From assembly GCA_963738365.1 (NCBI GenBank), contig CAVTWH010000010.1:1302001-1366000 (forward strand): a stretch of DNA of 64,000 nt. Direction: 5' to 3'. Below the pieces are notes generated by a model. The model searched no databases. It was not told where the DNA came from and saw only the letters and a list, made by a program, of their open reading frames with translations. This document shows, piece after piece, positions 1 to 9,035 of the stretch (the stretch's first letter is position 1; the number at the start of each line of letters is the position of its first letter). The position numbers and the translations under genes were made by a program. The DNA is from CAVTWH01 sp963738365. Its GTDB lineage: Bacteria; Actinomycetota; Actinomycetes; Mycobacteriales; Micromonosporaceae.

Positions 1-1
1 C

Positions 2-1492
2 GGTACCGCCAACCCGACCGCCTCGCTGTCGGTCGGCACCGCGATCACCGTCGAGGCGCCCGCCGTGGCGTCCTTCTCCAGCCGGGGCCCGTCCCCGTCC
101 AGCGGCGGCGGCCTGCTCAAGCCGGACGTGATGGCGCCCGGCAACGACGTGGTGGCGGCGGTCTCGCCGGTCAACCACTCCGGCAACCTCTACGACACCG
201 AGTCCGGCACCTCGATGGCCACCCCGCACATCGCCGGAGTCGCGGCGCTGATCATCAGCAAGCACCCGAACTGGTCGCCGATGGCGGTCAAGTCGGCGAT
301 CATGACGACCGCCAGCACCGTCGACAACCAGGGCAAGCCGATCCAGGGCCAGGCCGGCAACGCCACGCCGTTCGACATGGGCTCCGGTGAGGTCAACCCG
401 AAGGCGGCCTTCGACCCGGGCCTGGTCTACGACTCGGGCAAGACCGACTGGCTGCGCTACCTCTGCGGCATCGGCCTGGACCTCGGCGTTCTGGAGGATC
501 CGAACCTGCCGGGCTGCTCGACCACCGGGGCGGTGTCGGCCAGCAACTTCAACTCGGCCAACTTCGCCGTCGGCGCGCTGACCGGGACGACCACGCTCAC
601 CCGCACCGTGACCAACGTCGAGCCGCTGCCCGGCATCTACACGGCGCAGGTCAACGCCCCGGCCGGGGTCACCGTCAAGGTCAGCCCGAGCACGCTGGTG
701 CTGCTGCCCGGCCAGAGCGCCACCTTCAAGGTGACGCTGACCCGGACCACCGCACCGCTCAACCAGTACTCGTTCGGCTCGCTCACCTGGGTCGGGCTGC
801 TGGGCGTGCTCAAGGTCAAGAGCGTCATCGCGGTGAAGCCGGTACCGCTGTCCGCGCCCAGCTCGGTGAACCTCACCGGTACCAGCGGATCCCAGGCGCT
901 CAGCGTGGTCACCGGGTACGCCGGCACGCTGACCACCTCCGTCGCCGGGCTCACGGCCGCCGTCGAGCACGACTTCAACCTGGTCACCGACACGGCAGGC
1001 TTCAACCCGGACGCCCCGGCGACCGGCCCCGGAACCGGCTCCTTCGCGGTGACGGTGCCCGCCGGTACGGCACTGGCCAGGTTCCAGACGCTGGCCAGTG
1101 ACTACCCGGCCGGTACCGACCTCGACCTGTACGTCTACAGCAAGGCCGCGGACGGGTCGCTCACCGAGGTTGGCCTCAGCGCCGGTGGTTCGGCGTCCGA
1201 AGCGGTCACCCTCACCACGGCCGGCGACTACGTCGTCTTCGTCGACATCTTCGCCAACCCGGCCGGTCCCACCGCGACGCTCCCGGTGACGGCGTACTCG
1301 TACGTCGTGCCGAACGCCGCGGCCGGCAACCTCACCGCCACCCCGGCGAGCCAGACAGTCACCCTCGGCGGCTCGGCGACGGTGACGCTGAACTGGTCCG
1401 GCCTCACCGCCGGCCAGCACTACCTGGGCCTGGTCACCTACGGCGACGGCACCTCGGCCATCGGCCGGACGGTCGTCTCGGTCACCAGCTGA
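2..1492 (+). CDS. Secreted subtilisin-like serine protease (S8), C-terminal part
   Basis: The window opens inside this gene; frame 2 is open from the first bases, so the N-terminus lies outside. The visible part holds the end of the S8 catalytic domain, with the catalytic-serine motif GTSMATPHIAGVAAL near base 205 and the substrate-pocket stretch SFSSRGPSPSSGGGLLKPDV ahead of it, as in plant and actinobacterial subtilases with a PA insert. After it come a fibronectin-III-like subtilase tail (about bases 540-840) and two further beta-sandwich regions up to the stop. The product should be an exported protease acting outside the cell. Only the Ser of the triad can be seen here; Asp and His would lie upstream. 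A strong hairpin follows the stop. Confidence 0.9.
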   Translation, partial: GTANPTASLSVGTAITVEAPAVASFSSRGPSPSSGGGLLKPDVMAPGNDVVAAVSPVNHSGNLYDTESGTSMATPHIAGVAALIISKHPNWSPMAVKSAIMTTASTVDNQGKPIQGQAGNATPFDMGSGEVNPKAAFDPGLVYDSGKTDWLRYLCGIGLDLGVLEDPNLPGCSTTGAVSASNFNSANFAVGALTGTTTLTRTVTNVEPLPGIYTAQVNAPAGVTVKVSPSTLVLLPGQSATFKVTLTRTTAPLNQYSFGSLTWVGLLGVLKVKSVIAVKPVPLSAPSSVNLTGTSGSQALSVVTGYAGTLTTSVAGLTAAVEHDFNLVTDTAGFNPDAPATGPGTGSFAVTVPAGTALARFQTLASDYPAGTDLDLYVYSKAADGSLTEVGLSAGGSASEAVTLTTAGDYVVFVDIFANPAGPTATLPVTAYSYVVPNAAAGNLTATPASQTVTLGGSATVTLNWSGLTAGQHYLGLVTYGDGTSAIGRTVVSVTS

Positions 1493-1503
1493 ACCCGCTC
1501 CAC

Positions 1504-1539
1504 CAGCGCCCCGGTCGCCACCAGGCGGCCGGGGCGCTG
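1504..1539 (+). terminator. Hairpin terminator after the S8 protease
   Basis: The arms CAGCGCCCCGG (1504-1514) and CCGGGGCGCTG (1529-1539) pair perfectly, and CGCC/GGCG pair inside them around an ACCA loop. It starts 12 bases after the protease stop. There is no clear T-run, which is usual for actinomycete terminators. Confidence 0.7.
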
Positions 1540-1700
1540 CCCTGTCCGCTCGCCGTGAGCAGGATGCCGGCTGGTCCGGCCCGCGTTCTGCCGCGGGTCG
1601 TGTCCGGCTCGTCGGGTGGCGTTGCCCGCCTCCGTCGTCGGAGCCTGGCCGTGTGTTGTCCGGTCGGGCGCAGTCAGCGCCCGTAGCCGGCTGGGCGCGG

Positions 1701-3425
1701 TCAGCGCCGGTAGAAGGCCTCGGCGCGGCGGGCGGCCCGCTCCACCGCCGCGGTGGCCAGCAGCGCGCCGCCGAGCACCCCGCCGCCGCGCAAGGACCGG
1801 AGCGCGAGGACCGCCAGCGGCTCGCCGCGACGTGTCCGCAGCAGCCGCCACAGCCCGCCCAGCGAGGCGCCGGGCTCACCGGGCGTTGCGGCCCGTTCGG
1901 TGGCCAGCGCCACCGCCTCCGTCGCTTCCCGCACACCCGGCTGGGCGCCGACGAGGACGAGCAACTCCGCAGCCCGGTCCGGGTGCCCGGGGTCACGCCC
2001 GAAGGCGGCGGCCGTAGCCAGCACCAGGCGCGCCTGCGCGTCCAGCGCGGCGAGCAGCGCCGCCACCGGGTGCAGTGCGCCGCTGGCCGCTGCCAGGCCG
2101 GCACCGTAGGCCGCCCGGCGCACGGACCGGCGCCGTGCGTAGCGGGCCAGGGCGGCCGGTGTGGCGGCCGGGTAGGTGGCCCGTAGCCAGGCGTACTCAG
2201 CGGCGATGGGCGGGCCGAGCCGGCGTACCGCCGCCACAGCCAGCAACTCCGGGGCGTGTACCGGGTCGGCGCGCAGCTGGTGCCACAGCCGGCTCAACTC
2301 GTCGGGCTGGGCGGATGCGCGTACTGACGGATTGTCGAGATCGGCCGTGGACGAGGCCTCGGGTTGGCGCGGCCGCTCCGGCGGGGCGGCGGTGCGCTGG
2401 GCCGGCGGCTGGCCGGACAGCGCGGCCGTACGGCGCGAGCGGGCGGGGCGCTCGTCCGGCGCGGCGGCGTCGGGAGTCGGCTGTTCAGCTGACCGGGCCG
2501 CCGCCTTCCGCCTGGTCGTCGGTGCTGCCGCCGCAGTCGGCGTGCCGGTCCGGGCGCTGGCGCGGCGGGCGCGGGGCTGGCCGTCGACATCCGGGGCTTC
2601 CGCCGACGCCGGGGTCGGCCTGGGCCGGCGGGTCGGGGCCGGCTCGGCCGGGGGAGCGTCCGGACCGGCCGGGGTGCCGGCCCGGCGGGTGCGTGGCGTG
2701 CGGGCCGGCGACTCGGCGCTTGTCGTGGCAGACCGTTGCCGGGCGACCCGGCCGGTCGGCGCCGGTTTGCTAGCCGCCGGCTCCGCCGCTGCCGCCGCCG
2801 GCTCCGCCGCTGCCCGCGCCGGCTCTGCCGGCCGGGCTGGCTCGACGTCTTGCGCCTGCCCTGGCTCGACGTCTTGGGCGTGGCCTGACTCGGCGTTTTG
2901 CGCGTGGCCTGATTCGGCGTTTTGCGCCTGGCCTGACTCGGCGTTTTGCGCGCGGCTGGACTCCGCGTCGGGAGCCCGTGCCGGCTCAGTGTCCTGAGCC
3001 CGTGCTGGCGCGGGGTCTTGTGCCGGCTCGGCATCTTGTGCCGGCTCGGCGGCCCGTGTCGGGGCCGGCCGCGCTGTCCGGGGCTGGGTCGGGTCGGTGG
3101 CCCGGCCTCGTCTCGCGTTGGCATGCCGTGTCCGGCCCGGAGCGGTGTCCTGCGCCCCGGCCGGGTCAGCGGTCTGGGCCGGAGCCGGCCGGTCGGCTGT
3201 CCGTGCCGGGCGGTGCGGCATCGTCGCGGAGCGGTCCGGCGCCTCCACCGGCGGGTCGGCCGGCTCGCCGGCGGTCGCCCGCGGCGGCTCCGGCGACAGG
3301 TCACCAGCCAGTTCGGCCGGCGGCATGGTGGGTTCCATGAAGATAGCTGCGGGGGGTACGCCCGCGGGACGCGCCGCACGTCGGGGTGCCGGCGACCGCC
3401 CGGACGAGGGGCTGTCCTTCTCCAT
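1701..3425 (-). CDS. Ala/Pro/Arg-rich protein with EcsC-like C-terminal region
   Basis: 574 residues from the ATG at 3425. The first two thirds are low-complexity Ala, Pro, Arg and Glu, including an eight-residue repeat (AQNAESGH and variants). The last ~190 residues look folded: a Leu/Ala-rich helical region with a run such as HPVAALLAALDAQARLVLAT followed by AFGRDPGHPDRAAELLVLVG. That pattern resembles the hydrophobic-helix and G-x-DP spacing of EcsC-family proteins; I call this a resemblance only. No signal peptide or catalytic motif is visible. The ORF is real by codon usage on the minus strand, but long shadow ORFs overlap it. Its function is unknown. It faces the S8 gene tail to tail. 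Confidence 0.6.
   Translation of the reverse strand: MEKDSPSSGRSPAPRRAARPAGVPPAAIFMEPTMPPAELAGDLSPEPPRATAGEPADPPVEAPDRSATMPHRPARTADRPAPAQTADPAGAQDTAPGRTRHANARRGRATDPTQPRTARPAPTRAAEPAQDAEPAQDPAPARAQDTEPARAPDAESSRAQNAESGQAQNAESGHAQNAESGHAQDVEPGQAQDVEPARPAEPARAAAEPAAAAAEPAASKPAPTGRVARQRSATTSAESPARTPRTRRAGTPAGPDAPPAEPAPTRRPRPTPASAEAPDVDGQPRARRASARTGTPTAAAAPTTRRKAAARSAEQPTPDAAAPDERPARSRRTAALSGQPPAQRTAAPPERPRQPEASSTADLDNPSVRASAQPDELSRLWHQLRADPVHAPELLAVAAVRRLGPPIAAEYAWLRATYPAATPAALARYARRRSVRRAAYGAGLAAASGALHPVAALLAALDAQARLVLATAAAFGRDPGHPDRAAELLVLVGAQPGVREATEAVALATERAATPGEPGASLGGLWRLLRTRRGEPLAVLALRSLRGGGVLGGALLATAAVERAARRAEAFYRR
2839..2982. repeat. 24-bp tandem repeat inside the Ala/Pro-rich gene
   Basis: Six consecutive degenerate 24-base units (first unit 2839-2862). 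The middle ones share GACTCGGCGTTTTGCGCG. Each encodes an eight-residue unit of the AQNAESGH type on the minus strand. Because the period is a multiple of three, copy number can change without breaking the frame. Confidence 0.8.
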
Positions 3426-3596
3426 GTCCGGAGCCTAGTCACCGGTGGAAGACCTCGCCGGATGGCAATTCGCCGCCGAGGCACCAGCCAGAAGAGGACA
3501 AAAGGTGCAGGTCGTACCGTCGGTGTTTCCGCTTTGCCGGGCCTACCGCCGTACCTGTATCCTCGACCGGCGGTGGCTCCTCGCGGACCGCCGTTG

Positions 3597-3687
3597 GGAG
3601 GCTTCGCCTAGTTCGGTCTATGGCGCCGCACTGCTAATGCGGTTGGGGTCTTCAAGCCCCTCCCGGGTTCGAATCCCGGAGCCTCCG
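3597..3687 (+). tRNA. tRNA-Ser (GCT)
   Basis: The acceptor stem GGAGGCT (3597-3603) pairs with AGCCTCC (3680-3686), with discriminator G at 3687. The anticodon stem is CCGCA/TGCGG around loop CTGCTAA, giving anticodon GCT at 3633-3635. The long variable arm before the TTCGAAT loop is typical of serine tRNA. It reads AGC/AGT codons. CCA is not encoded. Confidence 0.95.
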
Positions 3688-3720
3688 CGCTCACCCGGTA
3701 TGTACACTGGGCAGGCACCT

Positions 3721-3796
3721 GCGCCCGTAGCTCAACGGATAGAGCATCTGACTACGGATCAGAAGGTTAGGGGTTCGAGTCCCTTCGGGCGCGCCA
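3721..3796 (+). tRNA. tRNA-Arg (ACG)
   Basis: The acceptor stem GCGCCCG pairs with CGGGCGC (3786-3792), followed by discriminator G and an encoded CCA at 3794-3796. The anticodon arm TCTGA/TCAGA encloses CTACGGA, so the anticodon is ACG at 3754-3756 (inosine-modified in the mature tRNA of this family). It lies 33 bases after tRNA-Ser and is probably co-transcribed with it. Confidence 0.95.
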
Positions 3797-3800
3797 GTCG

Positions 3801-3840
3801 TCAAGGCCGTGACCAGCGGAGACGCCGGTCACGGCCTTGA
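3801..3840 (+). terminator. Terminator of the tRNA pair
   Basis: A perfect 14-bp stem, TCAAGGCCGTGACC (3801-3814) with GGTCACGGCCTTGA (3827-3840), encloses a 12-base loop and is followed by TTGTCTC. It lies four bases after the tRNA-Arg CCA. Confidence 0.85.
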
Positions 3841-4080
3841 TTGTCTCATGAGGCAGGGTCGTCTTGTCCCGGGTGTCGGGACGGTGGTGCTCGGTCGGTG
3901 CTCCTCAGGCCGGCGCATCCGCTTTTGGGTGCAGGCGCAGTGTGGTGATGAACAGATGCGCTCAGCCGTGACCGGCGCAGCGCGGCCGGGTTGCGCCCGA
4001 CAAGGTGCGACAGGTGCGGGACAGCTGTGGGGCCTGGCGATCGGCGCCGGGCTCCACAGCTGTGCTACCGCGGGTCGTGG

Positions 4081-5130
4081 CTACGGTACGAACCGGATGA
4101 GCGGGAGGTGCGCGACAGCGGCGGGCAGCGGAACGGATGCGGTCACGTGCCAGCCCGCGTCGAGGATGTCGAGTGTCGGCGCGTTACCGGCGGACTCAAT
4201 CAACGTGGTGTGGTTGGCGAGGAACTCGGCGTGGACGATCGCCGACTCCGGCAGCTGGACCGGCCTACTCGTGCCGGCGGTGAGGATGGCGAAGGAATCG
4301 TCCCTCCGGGAGGGGTCGGTTCCCTTCCAGCCAACAGCCACATAGCCGGCGTCGGAGGTCACGCTGCGTGGCGCGAACCCGTCCCAGTGCGCCGCCTGGT
4401 CCGCTGGAGGCGAGTACGTGATCTTGTGGAAATTGCCGCCGTTGACGGTCGCCGCGTACAGCGACATGTCCTCGCCCCGGGCCGCGACGGCGGCCCCATC
4501 CACCGACCACACGTCTTCCGTCTCGTCGCCAGGGTCGCCCCCGACCGGCCGGCCGTTGCTGACGTGGAAATCTCTCTTTCCGCCCTGAAGGGTGAACGCC
4601 TCGACAACGCCTTGACCGGCCCAGACGATCGCCGTGGGGCCGAGGCAGCTTACCTGGGTCGTGATCTTGATAGCGTGCGTACCGTCGATGCCGGCTAGCA
4701 TGAGGGTGCCCTGGTCATGGCTGGTGCCGCCGGCGATCCAGGCGAGATGTTGCCCGTCCGGCGAAACGCTGACCGTGTTGTGCGTGCAAGGCGTCGGGTC
4801 GGCGGGCAGCGTAGCGGCGACGGTGACGGCTCCCTGGTGCAGCGCCATGATCCGGACCGGGGACATGGCCCCGGCCAGGAAGTAGGCGTTTCCACCGATC
4901 TCGGTCTGCCCGGACGTGGTCGAGGCCGACGCAGTGGCGGACGGCGCGGCCGTACCGGCCTCGGCACCCTGGGTACCAGCTCCGGCACCTTGGGTACCAG
5001 CCCCGGCACCTTGGGCACCGGTCTGTGAGCAGGCCGCCAGGCACAGCGATGCGGCGGCGAGGACAGCCAGACCCAGGACCCGCCGACGTGCCGCCACAGG
5101 GCCGTGCCCGCGCAGATTGAGGTGCTTCAT
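4081..5130 (-). CDS. Secreted lipoprotein, beta-propeller-like
   Basis: 349 residues from the ATG at 5130, which has GGGAG six bases upstream; an in-frame start at 5181 is less likely. The N-terminus is a lipoprotein signal: Arg-rich region, hydrophobic core, then the lipobox LAAC at about residue 33. A Gly/Ala linker with three seven-residue repeats (GAGAGTQ type) follows, then a Ser/Thr/Ala stretch. The body has SPDGQHLAWIAGG and similar phrases of a TolB/WD40-like propeller, so it probably binds a ligand or protein at the outer face of the membrane. It is transcribed divergently from the AfsR-like regulator, which suggests a shared control region. Its exact role is unknown. Confidence 0.75.
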   Translation of the reverse strand: MKHLNLRGHGPVAARRRVLGLAVLAAASLCLAACSQTGAQGAGAGTQGAGAGTQGAEAGTAAPSATASASTTSGQTEIGGNAYFLAGAMSPVRIMALHQGAVTVAATLPADPTPCTHNTVSVSPDGQHLAWIAGGTSHDQGTLMLAGIDGTHAIKITTQVSCLGPTAIVWAGQGVVEAFTLQGGKRDFHVSNGRPVGGDPGDETEDVWSVDGAAVAARGEDMSLYAATVNGGNFHKITYSPPADQAAHWDGFAPRSVTSDAGYVAVGWKGTDPSRRDDSFAILTAGTSRPVQLPESAIVHAEFLANHTTLIESAGNAPTLDILDAGWHVTASVPLPAAVAHLPLIRFVP

Positions 5131-5223
5131 CGAAACTCCCGGTTTTGGTCGGAGTGATCGGCGGTGACGCCGACCGGACAATGAACAGGCTCGCGCCGTG
5201 CGCTGAAAAAGGGCGGTACCGAG

Positions 5224-5244
5224 GCAGTACAGACGCTGTACTGC
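5224..5244. promoter_or_regulatory. 21-bp perfect palindrome in divergent promoter region
   Basis: GCAGTACAG (5224-5232), a three-base spacer ACG and CTGTACTGC (5236-5244) form a perfect inverted repeat. It lies between the lipoprotein start (5130) and the regulator start (5316), the expected place for an operator acting on either gene. SARP/AfsR-type proteins usually bind direct repeats, so the ligand may be a different dimeric regulator. Confidence 0.5.
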
Positions 5245-5315
5245 GCCCCAGGGCTGGCGACGCCGGCGTACTCTCCGCGGTGGGTTTGCGGGTACGTTCT
5301 CTGAAAGAGGAGGAG

Positions 5316-8300
5316 ATGGAGTTTCGTCTGCTCGGACCTGTTGAGGTGAGAGACGGGGCAGGCGCTTTGGCGCTGCACGGCGCTAAGATCCGGACCCTGC
5401 TGGCCGCTCTGCTGCTCGCCTCGGGCAGGGTGGTCTCCACGGAGCGACTGATCGAAGTCATCTGGGACGACGACCCGCCGGCCACCGCTCCAGCGATCCT
5501 CCAGACGTACGTCTCCCGGCTACGTCGGGCAATCGGTGCCACGGGTCCCCAGGTGATCCGTACCCACCCGACCGGCTACCTGGCGGACATCAGCGGCGGT
5601 GTCCTCGACAAGCATGTGTTCGACGCGCACTCTGCCCACGGCCGGGCAGCCATGGCGGCCGGCCGGTTCGCCCAGGCGCTGGAGGCGTACCGCGCGGCTG
5701 AAGCCCTGTGGCGCGGACCCGCTTTGGACGGGGCGCGCAGCGCGAGACTCCTGCCGGAGGCGATGCGTCTCGACGAGCAGCGGATCGCGGTCGTGGAGGG
5801 GCGGGTCGCCATGGAGTTGGCGCTCGGCGGCGGACCCGACCTGGTCGGCGAGTTGTCGATGCTTGTCGAGCAGTTCCCGACCCGGGAGTCGCTGCGGGGC
5901 CAGCTGATGCTCGCGCTGCACCGCGGTGGCCGCACAGCCGATTCGCTTGCCGTCTACCGGCAGGGCCGCCAGGCGCTCATCGACGAACTGGGGATCGAGC
6001 CCGGGGTGGAGTTGAGCGGCCTGCACGAGGCGATCCTGCGCTCCGATCCGACGCTGTTGTCCGGCCGACTGGGCGAGTCCAGCGCGCAGCTGACGGTGGC
6101 GCAACCGGGAACCCCGCAGCCGATCCCAGAGCAGCAGCCGGAGCCCCGCGACGCGGATCACGATGTTCCCGCCGCGCACGCGTACCGGCCCGCGCAGTTG
6201 CCCCCCGACCCGACCGACTTCACCGGTCGCCATCTGGTCGTCAAGCAACTCCTCGGACTCTTCGACGGTAACCACCGGGGAACCGCCGTCGCGGTCGTCG
6301 CCGGCCCGGGTGGCATCGGCAAGTCCGCGCTGAGCATCCACGTCGCCCACCAACTGCGGTCGGTGTACCCCGACGGCCAATTGCACGTCGACCTGCGCGG
6401 CAGCGGGCCGGTGCCGGCCTCGCCAGCTGAGGTGCTGGGCAGGTTCCTGCGGGCTCTCCAGGTCGACCCGAACGCCATACCGGCCAGCGCGGACGAGCGC
6501 ATGGACGCCTACCGCAGTTACCTGTCCGGCCGCCGAATGCTGGTCGTCCTCGACGATGCCGCCAACGAGCAGCAGGTACGCCCGCTGCTGCCGGGTAGTG
6601 GTGGCTGCGGGGTACTGATCAGCGCGCGCAACCGGCTACCCGGCCTGGCCGGTGCGCAGCTCGTCGAGCTGGACATGCTGACCGTCGAGGAGGCGACCGC
6701 GCTGCTGGCCCGGGTCGCCGGCCCGGACCGCATTCAGAGCTCACCGGACGCGGCGATCCGTATCGTTCGGTCCTGCGGGCGCCTACCCCTGGCGGTAAGG
6801 ATCGCCGGTGCCCGCCTTGCCTCGCGCCGGCAGTGGTCCCCGGGTCTACTGGCCGACCGGCTCGCAGACGAGCGCCGCCGCCTCGACGAACTCCGCGTCG
6901 GCGACCAGCAGGTCCGCGCCACCATCGAAATGAGTTACCGCAGCCTCGACGGGTTGACCCAGACCGCCCTGCGTAGGCTCGGCCGGCTGGGCCTGCCGGA
7001 TTTCCCGACCTGGGTGGTCGCCGCGCTGCTCAACACCGACACGGCAGCCGCCGAAAACGTCATCGAGCAGCTGGTCGACGCGCACCTGGTCGACTACACA
7101 TTTGTCGATCAGGGCGGCCACGTCCGCTACCGGCTGCATGACCTCATCCGGATCTACGCGCGGGAGCAGTCCGAGCGCGAAGAAGACCAGCCCGGTCTGC
7201 TGGCCGCGATGACCAGGGTTCTCACCGGGTGGCTGGTCGTGCTGGAGCGCCTCATCGAACACGTCGTCGACCGGGCCACCTCCGGCGCGATCCACGTCTC
7301 GCTCCGGTCACCGGTCCGGCTGATCGATCAGGAACTGGCCGCAGCCGCCCTCGCCAACCCGCGGCTTTGGCTGGACGCTGAGCAGACTTCCCTGGTACTG
7401 GCGGTGGAACTGGCCGCCGAGCTGGAACTCGACGAGATCGCCGTCGGCCTGGCCACAGTGCTGTGCTCCTCCGGGTACCCCCTCAACCACGTCAAGGATC
7501 TGTGGAACCGGGTCCACCAGGTGGGGTTGCAGGCAGCCCGCAGGTCGGGGGACGCGTACGGGGAGGCGGTGCTGATGGCCGCCCTGGGGCAGCACCGGTA
7601 CGAGCACGACCAGTTCGCCGAGGCACGCCGGCACCTGTCCGAGGCGGTGACCCTGTTCCGGGACCTCGGTGATCCGCGCGGTGAGGCGGCCAGCCTGGTC
7701 GCACTGGGGTTGGCCTGCCGCGACCAGGGCTACCTGCCCGAGGCGCAGCACTTCCTCACGCAGGCGGCGACGCCCGTACACGCCCTCGACGACGATCAGG
7801 CGCTCGCGCACTGGCTACGGATCCTGGGTTCGGTACACCTCGAACAGGGTCACTTCGCGGAGATGGATGCGGCGTTGGAGGAGGCCCTGGCGGCGTACCG
7901 CAGAGTCGGCAACCGGCGCGGCGCGGCGCTGACCCTGCGCACGATCGGCCTCGCACACCGGGCGCGCGGCAGGCTTGGCGAGTCCGAGCAGGCGCTACAC
8001 CAGGCGCTGACCGTGTTCCGCGACCTCGGCGACCTCACCCTCGAGGCGTTCTGCCTGCGGGCCTTGGCGAAGACGCACCTGCGGATGGGGCGCTCCGCCG
8101 AGGCCCGGCCATCGCTGGATGCGGCCCTGCAGGTGCACCGGGCGCGGCATGACCGGTGGAGCGAGGCCATGGCTCTGCGTACGCTCGGCGAGCTGGAGTT
8201 GGCCGCCGGACGGCTCGAACACGCCGACCGCTGGCTGGCCGAAGCGCTGGCCATCTTCCAGGAACAGGATGCCACGCTGTTCGCCGCCCGTACCCTGCGG

Positions 8301-8420
8301 GACATTGCCACGCTCCGGAAGGCGCAGGGCGAAGATGCCCAGGCACGGCTCGCCTGGGCGGAGGCCGTCGAGGTGTTCCGCCACTACGGCGCCCGTGAAT
8401 ACGGCGAACTGACCGCCTGA
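5316..8420 (+). CDS. AfsR/SARP-type regulator: wHTH-BTAD-NB-ARC-TPR
   Basis: 1034 residues from the ATG at 5316, chosen because the OmpR-type DNA-binding domain starts at once (MEFRLLGPVEVRDG) and AAAGAGG precedes it. Order: winged helix (1-95), BTAD helical domain (about 100-245), Pro/Gln linker, NB-ARC ATPase with Walker A GPGGIGKSAL near residue 330 and Walker B RMLVVLDDA near 406, then a TPR array from about 730 to the end with repeated alternating Ala/Leu helices. Proteins of this architecture (AfsR class) activate secondary-metabolite or developmental genes, with the NB-ARC/TPR half sensing a signal or partner. No biosynthetic cluster is seen next to it, so its targets are unknown. It is divergent from a lipoprotein gene. 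Confidence 0.92.
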   Translation: MEFRLLGPVEVRDGAGALALHGAKIRTLLAALLLASGRVVSTERLIEVIWDDDPPATAPAILQTYVSRLRRAIGATGPQVIRTHPTGYLADISGGVLDKHVFDAHSAHGRAAMAAGRFAQALEAYRAAEALWRGPALDGARSARLLPEAMRLDEQRIAVVEGRVAMELALGGGPDLVGELSMLVEQFPTRESLRGQLMLALHRGGRTADSLAVYRQGRQALIDELGIEPGVELSGLHEAILRSDPTLLSGRLGESSAQLTVAQPGTPQPIPEQQPEPRDADHDVPAAHAYRPAQLPPDPTDFTGRHLVVKQLLGLFDGNHRGTAVAVVAGPGGIGKSALSIHVAHQLRSVYPDGQLHVDLRGSGPVPASPAEVLGRFLRALQVDPNAIPASADERMDAYRSYLSGRRMLVVLDDAANEQQVRPLLPGSGGCGVLISARNRLPGLAGAQLVELDMLTVEEATALLARVAGPDRIQSSPDAAIRIVRSCGRLPLAVRIAGARLASRRQWSPGLLADRLADERRRLDELRVGDQQVRATIEMSYRSLDGLTQTALRRLGRLGLPDFPTWVVAALLNTDTAAAENVIEQLVDAHLVDYTFVDQGGHVRYRLHDLIRIYAREQSEREEDQPGLLAAMTRVLTGWLVVLERLIEHVVDRATSGAIHVSLRSPVRLIDQELAAAALANPRLWLDAEQTSLVLAVELAAELELDEIAVGLATVLCSSGYPLNHVKDLWNRVHQVGLQAARRSGDAYGEAVLMAALGQHRYEHDQFAEARRHLSEAVTLFRDLGDPRGEAASLVALGLACRDQGYLPEAQHFLTQAATPVHALDDDQALAHWLRILGSVHLEQGHFAEMDAALEEALAAYRRVGNRRGAALTLRTIGLAHRARGRLGESEQALHQALTVFRDLGDLTLEAFCLRALAKTHLRMGRSAEARPSLDAALQVHRARHDRWSEAMALRTLGELELAAGRLEHADRWLAEALAIFQEQDATLFAARTLRDIATLRKAQGEDAQARLAWAEAVEVFRHYGAREYGELTA

Positions 8421-8740
8421 CCGCCCACCCGGCAGGCTGCGTCCACGGGGGGTGGCGTGCGAGCCGCCGGTCCCAGTCCGCTAGGCCGGGCCCTACCACC
8501 CCGTGTCCCATGTTGCTTGGGCGCTGAGCGGGGGCTTCGTGGCAGGGTTGCAGACAGCGATGGTGCTCCGGTGGTGCTCGGATGTCGGGAACGTGTTCCG
8601 CATGCGGAGGCGCCGCCGAGCACTCACGGCAGCCCTGCGGCGCTGCCCGATTGTCGCCTGTCGGGCCGACCTCGGCGCATGGCGTGGACCAGCGATAACG
8701 AGCCAGGCTTGGACGGCAGGGATCGGCCGTAAGCCCATCG

Positions 8741-8917
8741 ATGAATGAGGCTGTTGAGACGGCCGATGGTGAGCTGGTGTCGTCTTCGTTGGTGGCGCTG
8801 CGGGAGCAGGCCGGTGGCGTTGGCTCTGCAGTTGGTGGAGCAGGCCGGGGTCAGGGAGTGAAGCTGGTCGGTCCGGACGGGTTGTTGACCCCCGCATGGT
8901 TGGTGGGTTGGGGATAG
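8741..8917 (+). pseudogene. Remnant of an IS256/mutator-type transposase N-terminus
   Basis: An open stretch of 58 codons from the ATG at 8741 contains GQGVKLVGPDGLLT, like the N-terminal G-L-x-GxGGLL region of mutator-family transposases. Just upstream, a second frame reads ALALQLVEQA, the phrase expected before it, so a frameshift lies between them. No catalytic domain follows. The rest of the 8421-9035 gap shows no gene I can support. Confidence 0.35.
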
Positions 8918-9035
8918 CGGTGGTGGTCCGGTAGGCGGGCGCCGCGGTGGCTTGCGGAGCGGAGCTGTGGAGTGACGGGCTACCGTGCGGTTGATTGCGC
9001 TAGCGGCATTCGAGCGCTGATTTCCTTGCGGCTAA

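Noticed and set aside
2839..2982. Tandem repeat considered as a CRISPR-like array
   Set aside because: Units are contiguous without spacers and are coding; no cas genes in the window.
3597..3796. tRNA genes as an integration site of a genomic island
   Set aside because: No direct repeat of the tRNA 3' end and no integrase gene was found nearby.
4081..5181. Earlier start at 5181 for the lipoprotein
   Set aside because: It would place 17 polar residues before the signal peptide, and the ATG at 5130 has a good ribosome site.
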